From: Eisenibacter elegans DSM 3317
GTDB lineage: Bacteria > Bacteroidota > Bacteroidia > Cytophagales > Microscillaceae
Assembly: GCF_000430505.1 (NCBI RefSeq)
Contig: NZ_KE387153.1
Location: forward strand, 296,542 to 360,541
DNA: 64,000 nucleotides
Reading direction: 5' to 3'
Below the pieces are notes generated by a model. That model was given only the letters and a program-made list of their open reading frames with translations, ran no database searches and had not been told where the DNA came from. How positions within the stretch are numbered: position 1 is the first letter of the stretch; every line of letters starts with the position of its first letter. The position numbers and the translations under genes are program-made. Positions 7,450-16,114 of the stretch are shown in pieces.

Positions 7450-8178
7450 ATGACCGTATTAGACTTCACCACACGATTATCGTTAGCAGTCATTCTGGGA
7501 GTTGCCATTGGTTTTGAAAGGCAATGGAGGCAGAAGAGTGCAGGTCTTCGCACCAACACGCTGGTTTCGTTGGGTTCGGCAGCTTTTACCCTAATTTCTT
7601 TCGCCCTTACTTCTACGGTGGATGCCGATGGTGTTTACAGAGGTGATGCCACCAGAATTATTGGGCAAATAGTAACCGGTATCGGATTTTTGGGAGCTGG
7701 AGTAATCTTAAGAGATGGATTAAGCATTCAGGGGTTAAATACTGCTGCTACTATTTGGTGTTCGGCTGCGGTAGGTGCTTTGGCAGGTGTAGGCTTATTT
7801 GCAGAAGCGACCATAGTGGCAGTTGCCGTAATCCTTACACACTTACTGCTTCGTCCTTTAGGCATCAAACTCGGCAAACTCACTTTCAAAAAGGAGGAAG
7901 GTGGTTCTTTTTACTATTCCTTTAAAATTCGCTGCAAGGAGCAAGTTGAAAATCACTTGCGGGTGTTGATACTGAATGCGCTTAAAAACGACAATCACCT
8001 TCAATTGCGCTCACTCAAAAGCACTGATAACGGCAATCCTGCATACACTTATGTAGAAGCAGAAATTTTAGCCAATGGAAAACACGACAACGAAATGGAA
8101 AAATTGGCGGGCTTGCTTACCCTTGAATATGGTGTAACCCAGGTAAGTTGGGAAATTAATGGGCAACAAACAGATTAG
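7450..8178 (+). CDS. MgtC/SapB family membrane protein
   Basis: 242 residues from ATG 7450; a GTG 39 bp upstream would add a polar tail not seen in the family. Several hydrophobic helices occupy the first 150 residues. The family signature is present as GFERQWRQKSAGLRTNTLV, followed by GDATRIIGQIVTGIGFLGAG. The C-terminal 90 residues form a soluble ACT-like tail. MgtC proteins are linked to magnesium limitation and regulation of membrane ATPase or transport activity. Here the gene is 5 bp upstream of mgtE, which supports a magnesium-related role. A 7-bp stem GCACAGT/ACTGTGC lies upstream at 7393-7414; its purpose is unknown. Confidence 0.9.
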   Translation: MTVLDFTTRLSLAVILGVAIGFERQWRQKSAGLRTNTLVSLGSAAFTLISFALTSTVDADGVYRGDATRIIGQIVTGIGFLGAGVILRDGLSIQGLNTAATIWCSAAVGALAGVGLFAEATIVAVAVILTHLLLRPLGIKLGKLTFKKEEGGSFYYSFKIRCKEQVENHLRVLILNALKNDNHLQLRSLKSTDNGNPAYTYVEAEILANGKHDNEMEKLAGLLTLEYGVTQVSWEINGQQTD

Positions 8179-8183
8179 TAACT

Positions 8184-9563
8184 ATGAATATCCAAGAACT
8201 ACACAAACTCGCAAAAGAATTTCAGCACATAGACCAAATCATTGAAATGGTTCCGGTTATGAAAAAGATGCCGGTAGTGGAGGTGGCCGAAATTCTACAG
8301 GCTATTGATGAAACCTATTTATTCAACATTCTCGACCGCTTCTCATTAGAGCAACAGGGTTTGATTTTTTCAGAGTTTCCAATGGTCAAACAATTGAACC
8401 TATTTAAGACGGTTTCACAAAAACGCTTTGCCCAGATATTTGAAAATATGCCTTCAGAAAATCGGGCAGATTTTTTTCAGCATCTCACGCAAAAAGAGCA
8501 ATCCTCCTTGCTCCCTTTCTTATCAAAAACCGTTCGGGAAGATGTGATTAAACTCAGTGCCTATCCGCCTGAAACAGCCGGAGGCATAATGAGCACCGAT
8601 TTTGCCACTGTGCAAAGTCAAATGTCCTGTGCAGAAGCCATCGAAAAAGTAAGAAGCGATGCTCCGTCCAAAAAAACGGTGTATTACATATATGTAGTGG
8701 ATTCCCATCAGCGATTACAAGGTTTTATTACACTCAAAGACCTGATTATGGCAGAACCATACACCAAGGTAGAAAATGCCTTACACAAGGATTTTGTTTT
8801 TGCCTTCGTGGATGAAGACCGTGAAAAAGTGGCACAACTCATTGAACGCTACGATTTGGTAGCCATTCCCATTCTCAACAGAGAAAACCAGTTGGTTGGA
8901 ATTGTTACCCACGATGAAGCCATAGATGTGATTCGTGCCGAACATTCGGAAGATATGCAAAAATTTATGGGTATTGCCCAAGCCAACGAAGCATTTGATT
9001 ATATCGGCACCAGCACCTTTAAGCATTTTAAAAAGCGGGTGGTTTGGATTGTTACGTTGGCAGCGGTTGGTATTATTTCAGGTGTCATCATTCACAGCTA
9101 TGAAAATGCCTTAGAGAAGTTGCTCATCCTTGCTTTGTATATGCCGATGGTGGCAGATACAGGGGGGAATTCTGGAAGTCAAGCGGCTACTGTTGTCGTG
9201 AGGGCATTAGCATTGGGACAAATTACGGTTCGCAATTGGTTGAAAATTTTATGGAAGGAAGCCAAAATATCTTTGTTGCTGGCGGTTTGTTTAGGATTGC
9301 TCGCTTACGGCAAAGTATTGTTTCTGAGTTGGGAAACGAATATTCCTTCTGCCTACTCCTTACCCTTGATTGCTTTTATGATTTCACTTGCATTGGCTTT
9401 GCAGGTAGTAACTGCCACGGTAATTGGTGCAGGATTACCACTTTTGGTAAAGCGTTTTGGAGGTGACCCTGCAGTTGCTGCAAGTCCTGCCATTACCACC
9501 GTGGTGGACATTACGGGCTTGCTCATCTACTTTGGAACAGCTACAATTTTTTTCTCACTGTAA
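8184..9563 (+). CDS. mgtE: Magnesium transporter MgtE
   Basis: 459 residues, the normal length. An N-terminal helical MgtE_N domain (about 20-125) is followed by two CBS domains (about 130-255), a connecting helix and five membrane segments (about 285-459). The pore signature is visible in PMVADTGGNSGSQAATVVVRAL. The protein is a Mg2+-gated channel in the inner membrane: CBS and N domains bind Mg2+ and close the pore when the ion is plentiful. It is likely co-transcribed with the mgtC-like gene just upstream. Confidence 0.95.
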   Translation: MNIQELHKLAKEFQHIDQIIEMVPVMKKMPVVEVAEILQAIDETYLFNILDRFSLEQQGLIFSEFPMVKQLNLFKTVSQKRFAQIFENMPSENRADFFQHLTQKEQSSLLPFLSKTVREDVIKLSAYPPETAGGIMSTDFATVQSQMSCAEAIEKVRSDAPSKKTVYYIYVVDSHQRLQGFITLKDLIMAEPYTKVENALHKDFVFAFVDEDREKVAQLIERYDLVAIPILNRENQLVGIVTHDEAIDVIRAEHSEDMQKFMGIAQANEAFDYIGTSTFKHFKKRVVWIVTLAAVGIISGVIIHSYENALEKLLILALYMPMVADTGGNSGSQAATVVVRALALGQITVRNWLKILWKEAKISLLLAVCLGLLAYGKVLFLSWETNIPSAYSLPLIAFMISLALALQVVTATVIGAGLPLLVKRFGGDPAVAASPAITTVVDITGLLIYFGTATIFFSL

Positions 9564-9970
9564 ATTTTAAAGGCTCTTCCGTGATTTTGGCGCTAGAGGC
9601 AACTGACTAAAATCCGCTTTCTAAACAAGCTGAAATTGCTAAATCCGTAATCCGAGTAGCCTATGCTTTCAGTTAATTTAGTACGGCAGTAAATGCCGAT
9701 AACGCGCTGCTCAACCTCAAGGTTGGTTACCTATATCTCTGGTAAATCAAGTAATTTTTCAATATCGAAGTTATACCCGGTCTTATCTTTGCGCCAAATT
9801 TACGGAAGAACCTAAAATATCACTAATGCGCTTTTAGCTTTATTATTGATGTCAAATAGCTGTAGCGGGGTTTGTGTAATCCCATGCCCACATAAAATAG
9901 GCAGAGGTTCGTCTTTTTCTTTTATTTTATGTGGATTTTTCACCGCTATGCGGCTTTATCAGCATCCCCA
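9564..9970. other. Intergenic boundary region with several hairpins, no gene
   Basis: No supported coding region. Short inverted repeats occur at 9684-9698 (CGGCA/TGCCG) and 9712-9725 (CAACCT/AGGTTG). A perfect 12-bp pair CCACATAAAATA (9888-9899) and TATTTTATGTGG (9923-9934) is followed by ATTTTT and could end plus-strand transcription. Base composition and gene orientation change here, from AT-rich plus-strand accessory genes to the minus-strand lipid A genes. Confidence 0.5.
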
Positions 9971-9976
9971 AAGAAA

Positions 9977-10021
9977 ACCCCCTACCCAAAGTTGAGGCTT
10001 TTGGTAGGGGGGCGTTTTTTT
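9977..10021 (-). terminator. Terminator downstream of lpxA
   Basis: ACCCCCTACCCAAA and TTTGGTAGGGGGG form a strong GC-rich stem around a short loop. T tracts lie on both sides (GTTTTTTT on the plus strand, GGTTTTC on the minus strand), so it could act in both directions. It is 21 bp past the lpxA stop. Confidence 0.75.
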
Positions 10022-10041
10022 AGCTGTATGTGTGATGCTGA

Positions 10042-10824
10042 CTATACACGGTTGCCTTTGATAATGCCGCGCTCGGAGCTACGCACAAAGTCTAGCACGT
10101 GTGCTCTTTCCGGAGAGTCTTCGATGGCCTCTTCTACGGCTTTGAGCGCGTTGGTGATGTTTAGCCCCTGCTGGAAAATGATGCGGTAGATTTGCTGCAA
10201 GTTGCCAATGGCTTCATTGCTAAAGCCCCTGCGGCGCAAGCCGATGGAGTTGATGCCATCGTAGCTAAGGGGTTCTCTTCCAGCCATAATATACGGGGGT
10301 ACATCTTTTCGGACAAGCGACCCGCCGCCGACCATTGCGTGTGCACCAATTTTGACAAATTGGTGGACGGCACTCGTGCCGCCTACGATGGCATAATCTT
10401 CGATACTGACGTGCCCTGCGATTTGTACAGAGTTGGCAATCACACAGTGGTCGCCAATGATACAGTCGTGCGCCACGTGTACGTAAGCCATCAGCAGGCA
10501 GTGGCTGCCTACTTGGGTCGTAAACTTGTCTTTTGTACCTCTATTGACCGTAACACACTCACGGATGGTGGTATAATCGCCAATGACAACTGTCGTATCT
10601 TCTCCTTCAAACTTAAGGTCTTGGGGGATGTTCGAAATTACCGCTCCCGGGTGTATTTTGCAGTGCTTTCCGATGCGTGCGCCGGGCATAATGACCGCAT
10701 TGGGGCCAATCCAAGTGCCTTCACCTATTTCTACATTTTCATAGATGGTAGCAAAGGGTTCGATGACGACATCATCGGCAATCTTGGCATCGGGGTGTAT
10801 GTAGGCTAGGGGGCTATTTTTCAT
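10042..10824 (-). CDS. lpxA: UDP-N-acetylglucosamine acyltransferase LpxA
   Basis: 260 residues from ATG 10824, the usual length; an upstream start at 10860 would add 12 residues and extend the overlap with the previous gene. The hexapeptide-repeat left-handed beta-helix begins IHPDAKIADDVVI, and the catalytic His region is seen in MAYVHVAHDCIIGDH. LpxA performs the first step of lipid A synthesis, moving a 3-hydroxyacyl chain from ACP to UDP-GlcNAc in the cytoplasm. The start overlaps the end of lpxC-fabZ by 11 bp, so the two are translated in a coupled way. The order lpxD, lpxC-fabZ, lpxA is typical of Bacteroidota. Confidence 0.95.
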   Translation of the reverse strand: MKNSPLAYIHPDAKIADDVVIEPFATIYENVEIGEGTWIGPNAVIMPGARIGKHCKIHPGAVISNIPQDLKFEGEDTTVVIGDYTTIRECVTVNRGTKDKFTTQVGSHCLLMAYVHVAHDCIIGDHCVIANSVQIAGHVSIEDYAIVGGTSAVHQFVKIGAHAMVGGGSLVRKDVPPYIMAGREPLSYDGINSIGLRRRGFSNEAIGNLQQIYRIIFQQGLNITNALKAVEEAIEDSPERAHVLDFVRSSERGIIKGNRV

Positions 10825-12214
10825 CTTTTCTAACAATACTTGCTGAGAGAACAGCTTCACAAACTAAATTATCGCCTACAAAGGCTTGACCCTGCATCTT
10901 GGCTATGCCTCTGCGGATGGGGTGCGTCAGGGTACATTTGAAGACCACTGTATCGCCGGGGAGTACCATTTTCTTAAAGCGGCAGCTTTCAATAGCGATT
11001 AGGTATGCCCAATAGTTTTCGGGGTCGGGTACGGTGCTAAGCACAAGGATACCACCTGTTTGAGCCATAGCTTCTATTTGCAGTACTCCTGGCATCACAG
11101 GGTTGCCGGGGAAGTGCCCTTGGAAAAACGGCTCGTTGATAGTAACATTTTTGATACCGGCCACAGAAGTATCATCAAGATAAAAAATCTTATCTACCAA
11201 CCGGAAAGGGTAGCGGTGTGGCAACATCTGACCTATCTGATTGATATCGAGCAGAGACGGCAGCTTGGGGTTATAGTCAGGAATGCGGCTGTCTTTTTTC
11301 TTGGCTTCTATTTGGCGCTTGATTTTCTTGGCAAAAGCGATGTTGGCGGCGTGGCCGGGGCGTGCTGCCAAGATTTGCGCCTTGATAGGGCGGCCTACCA
11401 GTGCCAAATCTCCTACTAAGTCGAGGAGTTTGTGGCGAGCAGGTTCGTTTCTGTAGCGCAGCTCCACGTTGTTCAGGATACCTTCTTTACGTATTTCTAC
11501 CTTAGGTTGGTTGAAGAGCTTGGCTAAGTAATCCAGTTCGTTGTCGGCCACTACACGGTCCACAATCACGATGGCATTGTTGAGCGTTCCGCCTTGGATG
11601 AGGTTTTGTTTGTGGAGCATCTCCAGCTCGTGCAAGAAGCAAAAAGTACGGCACGAAGCAATTTCAGAGGCAAACTGGCTGATGTGTGTAATGGAAGCGT
11701 GTTGGCTGCCTAATACCGAAGAGTTGTAGTCTACCATTACCGTCAAACGGTAGTCATTGAGAGGCATTGCGGCCAGCTCTATGTCCTTATCGCTTTCGCG
11801 GTGAATAATGCTCTCATCGATTTCGTAATAATTACGGAAAGCGTCTTGTTCTTCGAGACCGGCTTCTTGTAGTGCTTCTACAAACTTGATAGAGCTGCCA
11901 TCCATAATGGGAGGCTCGGGGCCGTCAAGCTGTATCAGTACGTTATCGATTTGTAAGCCTACGATAGCCGCCAAGGTGTGCTCTACGGTATGGATGCGTG
12001 CGCCACTCTGCTCGATGGTCGTGCCACGAGAGAGGTCTACCACATTGTCTACGTCAGCATCTACGGTTGGTTGGCCTTCGATGTCTACCCGCTGGAATTT
12101 GATGCCGTGATTGGGCTTAGCTGGCAAAAAAGTCATTGTAGCCGGTACCCCGGTATGCAAACCTACGCCGGATAGTTGCACGGCTTTCTTAATGGTATGT
12201 TGTTTTATGTTCAT
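10814..12214 (-). CDS. lpxC: Bifunctional UDP-3-O-acyl-GlcNAc deacetylase / 3-hydroxyacyl-ACP dehydratase (LpxC-FabZ fusion)
   Basis: 466 residues with two enzymes in one chain. The N-terminal LpxC part (about 1-305) has the zinc-site segment [18 protein letters not shown], and the [18 protein letters not shown] region. The FabZ part (about 320-460) has [12 protein letters not shown] and [20 protein letters not shown] with the catalytic His and Glu. LpxC removes the acetyl group in the committed step of lipid A synthesis; FabZ dehydrates 3-hydroxyacyl-ACP. Both draw on the same 3-hydroxyacyl-ACP pool. The fusion is a known Bacteroidota feature. A TAAATTTG box sits upstream. Confidence 0.96.
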   Translation of the reverse strand: MNIKQHTIKKAVQLSGVGLHTGVPATMTFLPAKPNHGIKFQRVDIEGQPTVDADVDNVVDLSRGTTIEQSGARIHTVEHTLAAIVGLQIDNVLIQLDGPEPPIMDGSSIKFVEALQEAGLEEQDAFRNYYEIDESIIHRESDKDIELAAMPLNDYRLTVMVDYNSSVLGSQHASITHISQFASEIASCRTFCFLHELEMLHKQNLIQGGTLNNAIVIVDRVVADNELDYLAKLFNQPKVEIRKEGILNNVELRYRNEPARHKLLDLVGDLALVGRPIKAQILAARPGHAANIAFAKKIKRQIEAKKKDSRIPDYNPKLPSLLDINQIGQMLPHRYPFRLVDKIFYLDDTSVAGIKNVTINEPFFQGHFPGNPVMPGVLQIEAMAQTGGILVLSTVPDPENYWAYLIAIESCRFKKMVLPGDTVVFKCTLTHPIRRGIAKMQGQAFVGDNLVCEAVLSASIVRKDEK

Positions 12215-12233
12215 AGGTCTCGTTTTGTGGCAA

Positions 12234-12241
12234 CAAATTTA
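12234..12241 (-). promoter_or_regulatory. Candidate -7 box for lpxC-fabZ
   Basis: On the minus strand this reads TAAATTTG, matching the Bacteroidota -7 consensus TAnnTTTG, 20 bp before the lpxC start. No clear TTG -33 box is seen at the expected spacing, so it is only a candidate. Confidence 0.35.
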
Positions 12242-12325
12242 AGGTTTTTTCCGATTTTGTGAGCAGTCAGCCCAAACAATTGCCCAAAAGGCTGCTTGGG
12301 AGCTCGTAAGAGGGTTTGCGCTTCG

Positions 12326-13375
12326 TTATTCAGCGGTATGGTTACGTTGGTGTTTTTCAAGGTCTTCGACCCGTTTTTGGAGCTCGGGGAGTTTGCGGAA
12401 AATAACCGATGATTTGAGGAAGCCCTGAAAGTCCAACGCCGGATAGCCTTGTAGTATGCGCCCTTCCTCTTTGATGTTCCTGTTGATTCCTGATTTCGCC
12501 CCTATTTTCACCCGGTCGGCGATGCTAAGGGAGTTGGCTACCCCTACTTGCCCGCCCAACACACAGTATTGGCCAATCTTGGTGGAGCCGGAGATGCCCG
12601 ACTGCGCTGAGATGACCGTGTGTGCGCCTATTTCAACATTATGCCCTACTTGAATGAGATTGTCCAGTTTGACTCCTTTTCGGATAATGGTGGCTGTGTT
12701 GGCAAAGGTAGCCCTGTCTATGGTGGTATTGGCTCCGATACTGACATAGTCTTCTACAATCACTGTGCCCAACTGTGGGATGTTGACATAGCTGCCATCG
12801 GCCTGTGGAGCAAAGCCAAAGCCGTCGCTGCCTACAACGGCCGCAGGGTGTATCTGACAGTGCGCCCCAACACTGCAATGCGCCTGTACGCGTGCGCCGT
12901 TCATCAAGACAGTGTGCGCGCCTATTTTAGCGCCTTCGCCCACATAGCTTTGGGGATGTATCTGTACATTGTCCCCGATGACTGCTCCCTTGTCGATATA
13001 GGCAAATGCGCCCACATAACAATTCTGGCCAATTTTGGCCTCTGGGTGAATGAAGCAAGGCTGTTCGATACCTACTTTGGGCGGGTTGGTCAACTTATGA
13101 TAATGCCCCAAAAGCCGGGTAAACGCAATATAGGGGTCATCTACAAAAATAAGCGTTGTTTGTACGCTTTTTTTAGGGACAAAGCCCCTGCGTACCATTA
13201 CCGCCGTAGCAGTAGTGGTATACAAAAAATTCTCGTATTTATCGTTGGCCAAAAAGCAAATCGATTCTTCAGGAGCTGGCTCGTCTATCTTGGCAATGGT
13301 TGCCACGGTAGCTTGTGCATCGCCTTGGATGTCGCCGTTTATTAGTTGGGCAATCTGTTGGACTGTGAACTTCAT
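12326..13375 (-). CDS. lpxD: UDP-3-O-(3-hydroxyacyl)glucosamine N-acyltransferase LpxD
   Basis: 349 residues, the family's usual length. It has an N-terminal uridine-binding domain (about 1-100, ending near the DPYIAFTRLLGHYH segment), then a long hexapeptide beta-helix (IGQNCYVGAFAYIDKGAVIG onward), with the catalytic His in NLIQVGHNVEIGAHTV, and a C-terminal helix. LpxD adds the second acyl chain to the sugar amine freed by LpxC. It is the first gene of the lpx cluster, 111 bp upstream of lpxC-fabZ on the same strand. Confidence 0.96.
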   Translation of the reverse strand: MKFTVQQIAQLINGDIQGDAQATVATIAKIDEPAPEESICFLANDKYENFLYTTTATAVMVRRGFVPKKSVQTTLIFVDDPYIAFTRLLGHYHKLTNPPKVGIEQPCFIHPEAKIGQNCYVGAFAYIDKGAVIGDNVQIHPQSYVGEGAKIGAHTVLMNGARVQAHCSVGAHCQIHPAAVVGSDGFGFAPQADGSYVNIPQLGTVIVEDYVSIGANTTIDRATFANTATIIRKGVKLDNLIQVGHNVEIGAHTVISAQSGISGSTKIGQYCVLGGQVGVANSLSIADRVKIGAKSGINRNIKEEGRILQGYPALDFQGFLKSSVIFRKLPELQKRVEDLEKHQRNHTAE

Positions 13376-13426
13376 TCAATAGAGGTCAAAAATGAGCGAA
13401 TTGCCGCAAATTTAGAAAATGCAGCG

Positions 13427-14662
13427 CTAAATTAGGTGATACCAGCACAAATAATATTTCTTGACTACCTTGCGCAAGGCCTTGATGTTGGGCAAATCAG
13501 AGGCTTGGGCAATATCAATCACACGCCCATCTTTACACAAGATATTGATTGTATTATAATCCGAAAGATAGGCTTCATTAGCCGCTATTCCCTTGACTAC
13601 AAAGTATTTAGCTTCTTCTTTATCAAGCTGCAACTGCTTGCGGAGCTGTTTGCGGAGCTCCTTGACTTGCTCGGGCTTGATAGGTTCGCGACTCATCCGT
13701 ACTTTGAAAAGCTGTCGCGACAAGAGCATCCGGCTAATGCGCGAAAGCACCTTGTCAGGGTGGTCTACCCAAAGCTTGATACAGGCCCAGATGTCATAAT
13801 CATCTAGGTTGGCAAAGGCCCGGAGGTAGTTTGTATCTTGCTTGAAATCATCCATACTCACTTCCTTGGCCAAAAAGGTGTGTAGACTTGGGGGGGCAAA
13901 CAACTCTTGGCCTTGTTGCACAAGTTGCTTGGCGCGGTTGATGAGCTGAATGAGCATCACATCAGCGCTGACATTAGTCTTGTGCAGATATACTTGCCAA
14001 TACATCAGGCGGCGGGCAGTAAGAAAATTCTCGATGCTATAGATACCCTTCTCTTCTACCACTAGGGCATCATTGTGCAGCGCCAGCATTTTGATAATGC
14101 GGCTGGCACCGATTGTCCCCTCGGATACGCCGGTAAAAAATGAGTCTCGCTGGAGGTAATCCATCCGGTCGATATCGAGCTGGCTCGATACCAATTGGTG
14201 TAGAAAAGGGCGCGGATAACGACCCGTGAAAATATCGATAGTGAGTTGTAACGCCCCTTGATAGTGTCGGTTGAGAGCTTCCATCAGCTGGAGCGACAGG
14301 TATTCGTGAGGTACTCCCGAAAGGATGGTATGTTCCAAGGCGTGTGACATTGGGCCGTGGCCGATGTCATGTAGCAAAATAGCGATTTGTGCTGCCTCAA
14401 ACTCTTGGTCAGAAACCTCATAGCCCTTGTGTCGGAGGGTATCGAGCGCAACTCCCATCAGGTGCATAGCCCCTAAAGCGTGATGAAAGCGGGTGTGTAG
14501 CGCCCCCGGATACACATAATCGGCCATCCCCAACTGCCGGATACGCCGCAGGCGCTGAAAATAGGGGTGTTCCAAAAGATCAAAGATCAAGTCGCTCTTG
14601 ATATTGATAAACCCATAAACCGGGTCGTTGATTATCTTGCGCTTGTTGTAGGGTAATATCAT
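13427..14662 (-). CDS. HD-domain phosphohydrolase (SpoIIE/dGTPase-like family)
   Basis: 411 residues. The metal-binding HD signature is visible: TRFHHALGAMHL near residue 60, then LLHDIGHGPMSHALEH near residue 100, and a later Asp in LDIDRMDYLQRDSF. This layout matches the HD proteins related to deoxyguanosine triphosphate triphosphohydrolases. The likely activity is hydrolysis of a nucleoside triphosphate or phosphate ester; the substrate is not determined by the sequence. It lies 51 bp upstream of lpxD on the same strand and may be co-transcribed, a pairing common in Bacteroidota. Confidence 0.9.
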   Translation of the reverse strand: MILPYNKRKIINDPVYGFINIKSDLIFDLLEHPYFQRLRRIRQLGMADYVYPGALHTRFHHALGAMHLMGVALDTLRHKGYEVSDQEFEAAQIAILLHDIGHGPMSHALEHTILSGVPHEYLSLQLMEALNRHYQGALQLTIDIFTGRYPRPFLHQLVSSQLDIDRMDYLQRDSFFTGVSEGTIGASRIIKMLALHNDALVVEEKGIYSIENFLTARRLMYWQVYLHKTNVSADVMLIQLINRAKQLVQQGQELFAPPSLHTFLAKEVSMDDFKQDTNYLRAFANLDDYDIWACIKLWVDHPDKVLSRISRMLLSRQLFKVRMSREPIKPEQVKELRKQLRKQLQLDKEEAKYFVVKGIAANEAYLSDYNTINILCKDGRVIDIAQASDLPNIKALRKVVKKYYLCWYHLI

Positions 14663-15210
14663 ACAGAAGGGGCTATGTATATTGCTCTCGAAAATACGTC
14701 ATTTTTGAGCAAAAGGGCAAATTATACCAAGATTCACTTGGTTTGAGGGCTTTCAGTACATAGGTTTCCCCAACCAATTTTGACTGGGTATACTGTTCTT
14801 TTGATTGTAACAAGTTGGCATCATCACAGTATAGGGTGTGATGGCAACATAATTGCTGCCTTATTTGTACCACCCCTAAACCCTTCTTTGTAATGAACAA
14901 AATAATAGTGAAGCCCGAAAGCTTCAGGCCGCTATCAGGGTTTCACAAGAGGCCTGTCTTACTGCAGCCCAAGTAAAAGATTGGCCCTGTTGCTCAGCGA
15001 CGAATTTAAACGCAGGCAGTACTTCAATGTGGCCAATGATGACCTTAATAGCTCTGCCAACAAAACTAATTTCAGCAACTTCTTGGCCGAAAAAACAGAC
15101 AAGTAGCCCTCATCCAAACTAATCGTCTTGCCTCATCGTTTCAAAGAAGCATACCTTGATACAAACCACATTGATACAAACCACATTCCTTATCAAATCT
15201 CTGTCCCTCT
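14663..15210. other. Long intergenic stretch, no supported gene
   Basis: No convincing gene. A plus-strand frame open from about 14914 to a TAG near 15105 has no start codon and no recognised family; it could be a decayed C-terminus. ATTATACCAAGATTCA at about 14711 resembles a word near 41470. The direct repeat TTGATACAAACCACATT occurs twice at about 15157-15188. Confidence 0.4.
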
Positions 15211-15513
15211 ATGAAAGCACTCTTATTCTCTGGTCTCTTGCTCTTGGCAGCCTTGAGCGCAAACGCCCAAACACAGCAACCTGTCTCTGACAGCCTCTCG
15301 CTCTCGCCCAAACGGGACAGTCTCGCCACCTCCCCCTCTAAGGATAGTGTACGCTACTCCTCTGGCTCGATACTCCTGCGCCAACAATCTACCACACACA
15401 CCCTCACGATGCCCGAATACAAGGAGCACAACTCTCAGTATATCTATGGTAATGATGGGCGTGTTACGGGCGGAAGCACCAACTTTAAGGTTGGAAAAAA
15501 GAAGAAAAATTAA
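15211..15513 (+). CDS. Small secreted hypothetical protein
   Basis: 100 residues from ATG 15211. A signal peptide ending LLAALSANAQ is clear, so the product should be exported. The mature part is rich in Ser, Asp and Thr and ends in a basic GKKKKN tail. No family is recognised. It is monocistronic and followed by a hairpin. A signal peptide plus a clean start and stop support it as real; the overlapping minus-strand frame is a shadow. Confidence 0.6.
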   Translation: MKALLFSGLLLLAALSANAQTQQPVSDSLSLSPKRDSLATSPSKDSVRYSSGSILLRQQSTTHTLTMPEYKEHNSQYIYGNDGRVTGGSTNFKVGKKKKN

Positions 15514-15579
15514 GCCCTCTCCCACTCCGCTGAGCATTTTGAAATTTTAGCTCAAAGAAAAGAGAGACTTCTTGTTGTT

Positions 15580-15608
15580 CCGGAGCTGTAGCTCCGGACT
15601 ATTTTTCC
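15580..15608 (+). terminator. Hairpin after the small secreted protein gene
   Basis: CCGGAGCT and AGCTCCGG form a perfect 8-bp stem with a GT loop, followed by ACTATTTTT. It lies 67 bp after the stop codon and fits a rho-independent terminator, though the T tract is interrupted. Confidence 0.5.
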
Positions 15609-15698
15609 ATAAAGCTCCTGTGAGTCTTGATATACTTACTAATAGTACAGACTTGCCTGTGCCAAGAAGAGGCTCCACAAAATCACCATTGTCCCAAT

Positions 15699-15734
15699 AA
15701 AAAAAGCCTCTCAAAACAATGTTTGAGAAGCTTT
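15699..15734 (-). terminator. Terminator of tRNA-Lys copy 1
   Basis: On the minus strand AAGCTTCTCAAAC and GTTTTGAGAGGCTT form a stem followed by seven T. It begins 2 bp after the tRNA 3' end. Confidence 0.85.
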
Positions 15735-15735
15735 G

Positions 15736-15808
15736 TGATCCCTCTGGGGCTCGAACCCAGGACCCTCACATTAAAAGTGTGATGCTCTACCAACTGAGCT
15801 AAAGGATC
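15736..15808 (-). tRNA. tRNA-Lys (anticodon TTT), copy 1
   Basis: 73 nt on the minus strand. It begins GATCCTTTAGCTCAGTTGG, has the D-arm GCTCAGTTGGTAGAGC, the anticodon loop ACTTTTAA giving anticodon TTT, the T-arm GGTTCGAGCC and a matching acceptor end GGGATC with discriminator A. CCA is not encoded. It reads Lys codons AAA and AAG. Identical to copy 2. Confidence 0.97.
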
Positions 15809-15879
15809 AGACCTTTTTTCAATAAGAAGCGGAACTCAGTGCTTTTTTGATTGACTTTCGTTCCATTGGAGATTTTCAG

Positions 15880-15915
15880 AAAAAAAGCCTCTCAAAACAA
15901 TGTTTGAGAAGCTTT
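15880..15915 (-). terminator. Terminator of tRNA-Lys copy 2
   Basis: Same stem and seven-T tail as the terminator of copy 1, part of the 181-bp tandem repeat. Confidence 0.85.
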
Positions 15916-15916
15916 G

Positions 15917-15989
15917 TGATCCCTCTGGGGCTCGAACCCAGGACCCTCACATTAAAAGTGTGATGCTCTACCAACTGAGCTAAAGGATC
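15917..15989 (-). tRNA. tRNA-Lys (anticodon TTT), copy 2
   Basis: Identical in all 73 nt to the copy at 15736-15808. This is the upstream copy in the direction of transcription. Confidence 0.97.
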
Positions 15990-16114
15990 AGACCTTTTTT
16001 CAATAAGAAGCGGAACTCAGTGCTTTTTTGATTGACTTTCGTTCCGTTTGGGATTGCAAAGGTACGAAGGCTTTTTGAAAGTGCAAGCCCTAACAGGGCT
16101 TTTTTTAACTTTTT

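Larger units (their letters stand above)
15699..16045. repeat. Tandem duplication carrying tRNA-Lys and its terminator
   Basis: The block 15699-15864 is repeated identically at 15880-16045, with a period of 181 bp. Each unit holds upstream sequence, tRNA-Lys and terminator. Only the 15-bp spacers between and after the units differ, pointing to a recent duplication or concerted evolution. Confidence 0.93.

Noticed and set aside
10192-10809. 205-codon plus-strand frame
   Set aside because: Antisense shadow of lpxA.
12620-13345. 241-codon plus-strand frame
   Set aside because: Antisense shadow of lpxD, caused by its regular hexapeptide codon pattern.
14673-14900. 75-codon minus-strand frame
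   Set aside because: No family, no signal peptide and unusual composition; probably chance.
14914-15107. Plus-strand frame ending with ANKTNFSNFLAEKTDK-like text
   Set aside because: No start codon and no recognised family; kept only as a possible decayed remnant.
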